From positions 124,001-188,000 of the forward strand of contig JAPQLC010000005.1 of the NCBI GenBank assembly GCA_030826945.1: 64,000 nucleotides of DNA. The letters are read 5' to 3'. A model generated the notes under the pieces. That model had not been told where the DNA came from, ran no database searches, and was given only the letters and a program-made list of their open reading frames with translations. A program made the position numbers and the translations under genes. Source of the DNA: Candidatus Thiobius zoothamnicola. GTDB taxonomy: Bacteria; Pseudomonadota; Gammaproteobacteria; Chromatiales; Chromatiaceae. This document shows, one piece after another, positions 57,707 through 64,000 of the stretch. Numbering within the stretch: position 1 is the stretch's first letter; each line of letters begins with the position of its first letter.

Positions 57707-59473
57707 ATGTGCGGCATTTGCGGCGAACTGCGCTTTGACCAACAACCTGTCCCTCATCAACGCATCACCCACATGCTCAAGCGTCTGGAGAAACGAGGCC
57801 CGGATAATCAGGGACAATGGTCAGATGGCGTCATCGCTTTGGGACATCGTCGTTTATCCGTCATTGACTTGTCCGACCTGTCCCACCAACCAATGCCTGA
57901 TCAGGACATCTGCCTGACCTTCAATGGAGCAATTTACAACTACCGTGAATTACGCGCTGAATTACAAGCCAAAGGGCACCAATTCCGCTCCAATGGGGAT
58001 ACCGAAGTCATTCTTAAAGCCTACCGCGAATGGGGCGAAGCATGCCCGCAACATCTGCATGGCATGTTCGCCTTCGCGCTTTGGGATGGTGAAAAACAAC
58101 AGTTGTTCGCCGCGCGCGACCGGTTCGGCATTAAGCCCTTCTACTACACGCACACTAGCCGGTTTTTTCGATTCGCCTCCAACACCCAAGCACTGATGGC
58201 AACCGATGGAATCGACGCCGCTATCGATCCCATCGGACTGCATTTTCAATACACGCTACATGCCGTCACCCCAGCACCGCACACGATTCTGAAAAACATC
58301 CGCAAATTGGAGCCAGCCCACAGTTTGACGATCCGCGCAGATGGACGCCATCAATTGCGACGTTATTGGGAACTGGAGGCGCGTCATGGCGAACATAACC
58401 ATACTGACGATGAATGGGTTGAACAAATCCGTCACGCATTGATTGAGGCGATCCGTCGGCGCAACGACGTGGCGGATGTACCGGTTGGCGTCCTGTTATC
58501 GGGTGGATTGGACTCCAGTTTGTTGGTCGCCTTGCTGAACCAGGTTGGTTCACCAGATCTGCATACGTTCTCGGTTGGTTTTGAAGATCAACCGGAAGAA
58601 AAAGGCAGTGAGTTTGAGTTTTCTGACCAGATTGTTGAGCAATACCAACCCATTCATCACAAATTTCTGGTTCCCAATCATCAGGTCTTGGCGCGCCTGC
58701 CTGAAGCAATCGACGCCATGGCTGAACCTATGTTTGGACAAGACGCCGTCGCTTTTTACCTGCTATCGGAACAAGTATCCCGGCATATTAAAGTCGTCCA
58801 GTCCGGACAGGGCGCCGATGAAGTCTTTGGCGGCTATTTTTGGTACCCGCGTATGGCGGCGGAAACCACCGGTTCACGCTTGCAACGCTTCAGCAAACAC
58901 TACTTTGATCGTGACCATACTGAAATCCTGCGTATGCTCGCGCCAGCCTATCAAGGACCGGACTATACCAGCGATTTTATCGCCAAGCGGCTGGACGATG
59001 CGTTTAGCGACGAATTCATGGATGCCGTACTGAAACTGGATGTGACCACCTTGATTGTCGATGATCCGGTCAAACGCGTTGACAACATGACCATGGCTTG
59101 GGGTCTGGAAGCCCGCATCCCCTTTCTCGACCATCAATTGGTTGAAATTGCAGCACGCTGCCCAAGCCAGATCAAACTACGTTCCAATGGCAAGCACCTG
59201 CTGAAACAACTGGCGCGCGGCATTATCCCGGACGCCATTATTGATCGCCCTAAAGGCTACTTCCCGATGCCAGCGCTGAAATACGTCCGTGGTCAATTTC
59301 TTGACTTTATGCGCGATATCCTGAACTCGAAAGCCTGCCTCGAACGCGGGTTATTCCAGCGTGGTTATATCAACCAACTGCTTGACGCGCCGGAAATGCA
59401 CCATACCCGTATCATGGGAAATAAATTATGGCACTTGGCCTTACTGGAACTCTGGCTGCAAAGAAACCTTTAA
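57707..59473 (+). CDS. Glutamine amidotransferase/asparagine synthetase-like, N-acetylglutaminylglutamine type
   Basis: 588 residues starting MCGICGEL, so Cys2 is the class II amidotransferase nucleophile. The synthetase half has the ATP loop LLSGGLDSSLLVALL and GQGADEVFGGYFWYPRM. The C-terminal half (VDDPVKRVDNMTMAWGLEARIPFLDH, RPKGYFPMPALKYVRG) resembles the N-acetylglutaminylglutamine amide (NAGGN) family, which makes an osmoprotectant dipeptide amide. The partner GNAT/ligase gene normally next to it is absent, so plain asparagine synthetase (asnB) is the alternative. It begins six bases after rseP, in the slot where bamA is expected. Confidence 0.85.
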   Translation: MCGICGELRFDQQPVPHQRITHMLKRLEKRGPDNQGQWSDGVIALGHRRLSVIDLSDLSHQPMPDQDICLTFNGAIYNYRELRAELQAKGHQFRSNGDTEVILKAYREWGEACPQHLHGMFAFALWDGEKQQLFAARDRFGIKPFYYTHTSRFFRFASNTQALMATDGIDAAIDPIGLHFQYTLHAVTPAPHTILKNIRKLEPAHSLTIRADGRHQLRRYWELEARHGEHNHTDDEWVEQIRHALIEAIRRRNDVADVPVGVLLSGGLDSSLLVALLNQVGSPDLHTFSVGFEDQPEEKGSEFEFSDQIVEQYQPIHHKFLVPNHQVLARLPEAIDAMAEPMFGQDAVAFYLLSEQVSRHIKVVQSGQGADEVFGGYFWYPRMAAETTGSRLQRFSKHYFDRDHTEILRMLAPAYQGPDYTSDFIAKRLDDAFSDEFMDAVLKLDVTTLIVDDPVKRVDNMTMAWGLEARIPFLDHQLVEIAARCPSQIKLRSNGKHLLKQLARGIIPDAIIDRPKGYFPMPALKYVRGQFLDFMRDILNSKACLERGLFQRGYINQLLDAPEMHHTRIMGNKLWHLALLELWLQRNL

Positions 59474-59505
59474 TAACTTGGTAATCACTGACTTGTTATT
59501 TCGCA

Positions 59506-59970
59506 TTAGGATTGCTTTAGACTTAACCAGTTCTTCCGGAAAATAGATAGTCTTCTCTTAACTGGATAATAATTGTCCCAGAATACAAATCTGGGATTCG
59601 CCAATATCTTCAACGTCCATTCTTCTTGACTCTCGAAGAAAGAGAATTTAATGACATCGGGATTGGTAACTGAGAGATTTTTCAGCATGCCTTCAGTATA
59701 CATTGCGGAAAGCTCTAAAGAATCTATTATCTCAAGGGTCTTATTAAAGTAATATAGGTATAAAGCTTCTTCAAAGGGATTTCCTTCTGTCACGAAAATA
59801 AGGAAATTCTCACCGACACGATATTGCGCCTCAAGTATTTTTCCTGGAATCTCAATCTGGATTTCTGATTTCAGATGCTCTATCAAGATTTTTGGAGCTT
59901 CGTCATATTCTTCTCTTGTTTTCTTGATCTGAAAATCACTACTTTCTTCAATTTTCATCAGAAAAACCAT
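59506..59970 (-). CDS. Uncharacterised protein downstream of the beta-helix gene
   Basis: 154 residues from ATG 59970 (another ATG at 59958). No signal peptide or membrane segment; a mixed alpha/beta, acidic protein with aromatic-rich patches (ALYLYYFNKTLEII, FVFWDNYYPVKRR). I recognise no family. It follows the secreted beta-helix gene by 34 bp on the same strand and is AT-rich like it, so the two may have been acquired together. An immunity-type role is possible but unproven. Confidence 0.55.
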   Translation of the reverse strand: MVFLMKIEESSDFQIKKTREEYDEAPKILIEHLKSEIQIEIPGKILEAQYRVGENFLIFVTEGNPFEEALYLYYFNKTLEIIDSLELSAMYTEGMLKNLSVTNPDVIKFSFFESQEEWTLKILANPRFVFWDNYYPVKRRLSIFRKNWLSLKQS

Positions 59971-60004
59971 CCAAATGCGAAATCAGCAATTGACCTTAAC
60001 CATG

Positions 60005-61846
60005 TTAATCAGCAAAAACACCCATGGACGTAAAGACACTACCGTCAACAGGATGTAAAAAATGAACTGAGTCAGGGTTGATGCTTTTGAATCGCACTAA
60101 GCTATTTTCTTGCCAAGAATTGCTATCGTGCATTGCTCTAACGCTGATGAGCGGGTTACCATTCGGACTGGAAGAAATATTGCGCTCAACAATCGTATTA
60201 TCATCCGTTTTAAAGCCTGTTGCACGATTGTCATACGACGTGTTGTAACGGAAAGTGACATTGGTCCCGCCGTTATAGTTAAAACCTCGGGCTTTATTAC
60301 GATAGGATATATTGCGTTCAACAATGGCTCCAAGACCGCTAATATTATCCACCCCTGAGCCAGCCTTAATTCCATCACCATTTCCATCCCCTCGACCATT
60401 GTCGTAAGAAAAGTTATTGGCAATTAAAGAATAATTTGATCGCCAAGTATCGATCCCATCATCAGAATTAGCATAAACTGTATTGTAAATAACCGTATTG
60501 TTTCGAGAAGAAGAGATGGAGATGCCATCAGAATTATTGCCATTATTATAAGGCCAGTTAGCAAAGTTGGACGGGAATAAGCCTACATCAGAATTTTCAT
60601 GAACCAGATTATCACGAATTATATTGAAACCGTTTTTATAAGGTGCAGCGTATAAATTATTGCCATTGGTAATATGAATGCCATTGTAGTAATTATTATG
60701 TACTTTACAGCCTTCCACTATGTTATGTTTACTGTCAAGTTTTATCCCGGCATTGCGCATATTCTTGACTTCAATTTTCCTTATGTGAATGTAATCTATG
60801 CCATCTTGCACCCAGACTCCCGGCACAGCACGGGCATTTCGTGTGGCAATAATAGCTGCCGGAGAATCCATTAAGCCATCCAAGGTGGCCTGTTCTCCCG
60901 GATAACTCTCAATAATGATGGGTTTAGCATTTGTACCAGATCGTGGGATAACAATACCTCCTGGTAGCGGATATGTTCCTCCTCTAAGAAATAAGACCTC
61001 GCCAGCAGATAGTTTCGATACCGCTTTTTCAATGCTGCAAGGAATCGATTTGGTACACATCTCGCCATTTCCATTTGGTGCGGCAAACAATGTGCCTTTA
61101 TTCATGGGAGTCGGGGTGACGGGTCTTGCTCCTACCACGCTTCCAGACGCTAAAATCTGAAATGAAGCAGCAGCTTCAGATTGAAACGAATTCTTAAAAA
61201 AGGCACGAACTTCGTAGTCACCCGCCGGTAAATTCTGGAAGTTAATCGAAACGACGCCATCGACGCTACCGTCCGACCAGCTCCAAGCCATTACATTGCT
61301 CCAAGTACTATCATCCTGAGTTCGATAGACCCCAAACCAGTCTTGATCGCCGCCATACATGCCCGTATAACTTACAGTGATAGAGTCGGTTGACTCATAA
61401 TATCGTTGATTAAGTTCTAGTTGAGTACCATGATCCGCTACTACTGAAAATGGCGCTGATTTAGCAACTTGGTGAAATCCATTACGTAAAAATAAACGAG
61501 CTTCGTAGGTACCAATAGGAAGTTGTTTAGAATAACGCAGATAAGGCCCTTTTCCTTGATAGTACTCACTGTCTTTATCTTCGAACTTATACCATGAACC
61601 CGGATCAACGCTTGTCACTGAAGTATCATGCGCCCATACCCAGCTAACCACATTTTTCCATTGACTATTCTCCCCAATGGAGTAAATACCAATCCAGTCG
61701 TTCACATTGTTTGGTAAATCTTTAGCCTCTATCCAGACTTCATCGCCAAGCTTATAAGTGCTTTTCCACGATGTTATTTCTACTGCAAATGTGTTTGCAA
61801 TAAACATAAAGCTCAATAAGATAATAGTAAAGCATTTTCGGATCAT
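60005..61846 (-). CDS. Secreted right-handed beta-helix protein, PL9 pectate-lyase-like
   Basis: 613 residues with a clean signal peptide (FTIILLSFMFIANTFA). Two tandem beta-sandwich repeats of about 95 residues follow, each with DWIGIY or DWFGVY and a Trp-rich WSWSDG/WVWAHD. A beta-helix covers about 255-580 with the PbH1-type rungs GIKLDSKHNIVEGC, GIHITNGNN and DGIDTWRSNYSLIANN. The region GRGDGNGDGIKAGSG resembles the PL9 active site (NGFKLGG), making Lys at about 494 the candidate catalytic base. KARGFNYNGG follows as in PL9. It probably cleaves an acidic polysaccharide outside the cell; the substrate is unknown. AT-rich compared with neighbours. Confidence 0.8.
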   Translation of the reverse strand: MIRKCFTIILLSFMFIANTFAVEITSWKSTYKLGDEVWIEAKDLPNNVNDWIGIYSIGENSQWKNVVSWVWAHDTSVTSVDPGSWYKFEDKDSEYYQGKGPYLRYSKQLPIGTYEARLFLRNGFHQVAKSAPFSVVADHGTQLELNQRYYESTDSITVSYTGMYGGDQDWFGVYRTQDDSTWSNVMAWSWSDGSVDGVVSINFQNLPAGDYEVRAFFKNSFQSEAAASFQILASGSVVGARPVTPTPMNKGTLFAAPNGNGEMCTKSIPCSIEKAVSKLSAGEVLFLRGGTYPLPGGIVIPRSGTNAKPIIIESYPGEQATLDGLMDSPAAIIATRNARAVPGVWVQDGIDYIHIRKIEVKNMRNAGIKLDSKHNIVEGCKVHNNYYNGIHITNGNNLYAAPYKNGFNIIRDNLVHENSDVGLFPSNFANWPYNNGNNSDGISISSSRNNTVIYNTVYANSDDGIDTWRSNYSLIANNFSYDNGRGDGNGDGIKAGSGVDNISGLGAIVERNISYRNKARGFNYNGGTNVTFRYNTSYDNRATGFKTDDNTIVERNISSSPNGNPLISVRAMHDSNSWQENSLVRFKSINPDSVHFLHPVDGSVFTSMGVFAD

Positions 61847-62073
61847 TGATAATTTCCTCTTGAGGCGATCTTACAACAAACTGCCAGCCTACAAAAAAGT
61901 ATATCTGAGAACCACGAAACTCAGTAGTTTAACAAAATAGCATGGCCAAAAATTACATCTATAGCTTCAGTCATTGGGACAGCACCAGATATTCCACACT
62001 ACCCAATAGGCACAACGGAGTTCTAGATTTCTTGCGAGTATACTATACTCATCAAGTTAAACCATCGGCACCT

Positions 62074-63276
62074 TCAACCCAACTCAACACGCGAGAATCT
62101 ACGTTTACCCACTTGGCAAACAAACTGCATACCAGCGGCCAGTTGTAAATTCTTATCCTCTATTTTTTCTCCGTCCACACGCACGGCACCTTGTTGAATC
62201 ATGCGATAGGCGTCAGAGGTGCTTTTCACTAGTCCAGCCGCCTTCAGTACCTGTGCAATGCCCAGCGAGCCGTTTTGCGTTTCCAGCATCACTTCCGGGA
62301 TATTGTCTGGTAAAGCGCCCTGTCTGAATCGCGCAATAAAGTTGTTCCGCACTGTATTCGCAGGATCATCACCATGGAAACGCGCGACCAGTTCTTCCCC
62401 TAACAGGAATTTGATATCGCGCGGATTGAGTCCTTGCGCAATTTGTTGGCGGAACCGGTCAATTTCTGACATTGGACGAAAACTCAACAGTTCAAAATAA
62501 CGCCACATCAAGTCATCTGAAATTGACATGATTTTGCCAAACATGTCGTCTGGTGGATCAATGACACCAATATAATTGTTCAGCGATTTGGACATCTTCT
62601 GCACACCATCCAGCCCTTCAAGGATTGGCATGGTGATGACGACTTGAGGTTCCTGGCCTTCCTGTTCTTGCAACTGGCGACCAACAAGCAGGTTAAATTT
62701 CTGATCCGTGCCGCCCAGTTCAACATCCGCCTTGAGCGCAACTGAGTCCCAGCCCTGAATTAAGGGGTAAAGGAATTCATGTATCGCGATAGCCTGGCCT
62801 TGTTTATAGCGTTTGCTGAAGTCATCACGCTCCAACATGCGGGCGACGGTATGACGGGCAGCTAGCTGGATAACGCCAGCCGCACCCAACTTTTTCATCC
62901 ATTGCGAGTTAAAAACAACTTGCGTCTTATCCGGATCCAGTATCTTGAAAATCTGCTCTTTATAGCTGGCGGCATTATGCGCCACGTCCTCTTCCGTCAA
63001 AGGTGGGCGGGTTTGGCTTTTCCCAGTGGGATCGCCAATCATGCCAGTGAAATCGCCAATCAAGAAAAAGATTTCGTGTCCCAAATCCTGAAATTGACGC
63101 AGCTTGTTGATCAGTACGGTATGTCCCAAATGCAAATCGGGCGCTGTTGGATCGAAACCCGCCTTGATGCGCAATGGCTCACCACGCTGTAATTTCTTGA
63201 TTAAGGTTTCTTCCAGCAGAACTTCATCGGCTCCCCGGCAAATCAGGGTTAAAGATTCTTCAACAGACACTATCAT
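62074..63276 (-). CDS. tyrS: Tyrosyl-tRNA synthetase
   Basis: About 400 residues from ATG 63276, preceded by AGGAT; the frame continues to ATG 63315 without a ribosome site. Class I motifs are HLGHTV and KMSKSLNN, with [17 protein letters not shown] and an S4 domain at the C-terminus ([20 protein letters not shown]). It charges tRNA-Tyr. This is the TyrZ-like, HLGH form rather than E. coli TyrS. anmK lies just upstream, as in several relatives. Confidence 0.96.
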   Translation of the reverse strand: MIVSVEESLTLICRGADEVLLEETLIKKLQRGEPLRIKAGFDPTAPDLHLGHTVLINKLRQFQDLGHEIFFLIGDFTGMIGDPTGKSQTRPPLTEEDVAHNAASYKEQIFKILDPDKTQVVFNSQWMKKLGAAGVIQLAARHTVARMLERDDFSKRYKQGQAIAIHEFLYPLIQGWDSVALKADVELGGTDQKFNLLVGRQLQEQEGQEPQVVITMPILEGLDGVQKMSKSLNNYIGVIDPPDDMFGKIMSISDDLMWRYFELLSFRPMSEIDRFRQQIAQGLNPRDIKFLLGEELVARFHGDDPANTVRNNFIARFRQGALPDNIPEVMLETQNGSLGIAQVLKAAGLVKSTSDAYRMIQQGAVRVDGEKIEDKNLQLAAGMQFVCQVGKRRFSRVELG

Positions 63277-63363
63277 GGATACATCCTGGTCAATTTCCAA
63301 CCAGCGCCTCACCATGATGAGTTGGTGAAACGCTCAGTCTATGTCATTAAAAAATTGCTTATA

Positions 63364-64000
63364 TCAGGTAGCCGGATATAAGGCACCTAATACGCGCGCC
63401 CCGCCTGCGCCAGTGACGCCGGGCGCATTACCTGGACAATGGTGCAAATGTTGCTGCGCCAACCAGGCAAACGCCATGGCTTCGACCCAGTCCGGGTGAG
63501 CGCCATGATTCGCTGTGCTATCAATTGGGCAATGCAGGTATTGAGCTAAAGTGGTCATGAGGAAACCATTATGAATACCACCACCGCAGGCCAAAATACG
63601 GTTCGTTTCCGGATAATGGCGCTCTATTGCCTGTGCAATCGACTGCGCCGTCAATTGTAACAAGGCCGCTTGAACATCTTCCGGCGCAAAATCCTCATCC
63701 GATAAGCATTTTTGCAACCAGGTCAGCGAGAAATAATCCGTCCCGGTGCTTTTCGGCGGCAGCCTCTCAAAATACTCATCCGCCAATAAACCGTTTAACA
63801 AGGCGGGCTGAGAGTGTCCCTGACGCGCATAATCCCCGTTGTGGTCAAAACGTTGACCCAGATGCTGGTCAACCCAAACATCCATTAAGCAATTACCTGG
63901 CCCAGTGTCAAATCCGCTGATCATGGAGCCATTTGCGGGCAACCCAGTCAGATTAGCAATCCCGCCAATATTCAGAATGACGCGATTTTCAGCCGGATGA
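63364..64000 (-). CDS. anmK: Anhydro-N-acetylmuramic acid kinase (5' end outside window)
   Basis: About 212 residues, open to the window edge, with no start inside. RVILNIGGIANLTGLPANG, GFDTGPGNCLMDVW, ILACGGGIHNGFLM and DWVEAMAFAWLA are diagnostic of AnmK. It phosphorylates anhydroMurNAc released from peptidoglycan turnover, opening the anhydro ring. It is upstream of tyrS on the same strand with an 87-bp gap to the chosen tyrS start. Confidence 0.95.
   Translation of the reverse strand, partial: HPAENRVILNIGGIANLTGLPANGSMISGFDTGPGNCLMDVWVDQHLGQRFDHNGDYARQGHSQPALLNGLLADEYFERLPPKSTGTDYFSLTWLQKCLSDEDFAPEDVQAALLQLTAQSIAQAIERHYPETNRILACGGGIHNGFLMTTLAQYLHCPIDSTANHGAHPDWVEAMAFAWLAQQHLHHCPGNAPGVTGAGGARVLGALYPAT

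Noticed and set aside
61942..62148. 68-codon plus-strand ORF between the beta-helix gene and tyrS
   Set aside because: Most of its 3' half is antisense to tyrS; no ribosome site and no similarity recognised. The gap 61847-62073 shows no clear feature.

Overview
The window is a chromosomal stretch of a gammaproteobacterium of roughly 50% GC. The class is suggested by the block rpsB-tsf-pyrH-frr-uppS-cdsA-dxr-rseP with map divergent from rpsB, by an E. coli-type speD, and by GlcF, RNase G, TrkA and NrdR sequences of the usual gammaproteobacterial form. I cannot name a genus. Genes for a phosphoglycolate/serine route lie scattered (class V aminotransferase, glcF, glyA, a glycerate dehydrogenase-like protein). 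This would fit an autotroph or C1 user, but that is inference only.

Layout. 1-5.3 kb, minus strand: a secreted PA14-repeat protein running off the left edge, then a tight three-gene operon of a stand-alone dCache sensor and two membrane-anchored, methionine-rich coiled-coil proteins. 5.6-13.4 kb: mostly metabolism, including the aminotransferase, an NAD-dependent epimerase, a 2Fe-2S flavin reductase, a degenerate QueD-like protein, a trpC-osmC-speD operon, a Sel1-repeat protein and glcF. 13.4-17.8 kb: the remains of a type I restriction locus. An hsdR stub and an hsdS tail flank two intact accessory genes (AlbA/Schlafen-type ATP-binding protein and TrlF/PHP-SMC ATPase). 18.1-22.8 kb: an orphan TRAP binding protein, a P-type ATPase without the CPx motif, a VOC protein and a DUF2332 protein.

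22.9-29.2 kb, minus strand: a possible small-molecule tailoring cassette (degenerate RibBA-like GTP cyclohydrolase II, alcohol dehydrogenase, PAPS sulfotransferase, NTF2-CmcI methyltransferase) preceded by a WD40 protein. 29.4-38.0 kb: a 2738-residue LamG-repeat protein with a C-terminal region that looks like a pore former, with a small nonsense-interrupted ORF divergent to it. 38.0-39.7 kb: an IS630-type transposase that needs a -1 frameshift, carries a 9-bp tandem repeat and truncates an MFS gene. The MFS start region is an 8-bp tandem repeat, a layout typical of phase variation. 39.8-46.8 kb: LysR regulator, tRNA Pro-Arg-His, glyA, nrdR, a Tse2/Tsi2-like toxin-immunity pair, a uracil-DNA glycosylase, a 2-hydroxyacid dehydrogenase and rng.

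46.9-64 kb: copper chaperone, trkA, map, then the translation/isoprenoid/membrane-biogenesis block. Immediately after rseP, where bamA is usual, sits an N-acetylglutaminylglutamine-type amidotransferase. An AT-rich pair follows (PL9-like beta-helix protein and an orphan), then tyrS and a partial anmK. The items most worth testing are the dCache/Met-rich operon, the giant LamG protein, the octanucleotide-repeat start of the MFS gene, the Tse2-like pair, the collapsed restriction island and the sulfotransferase cassette.
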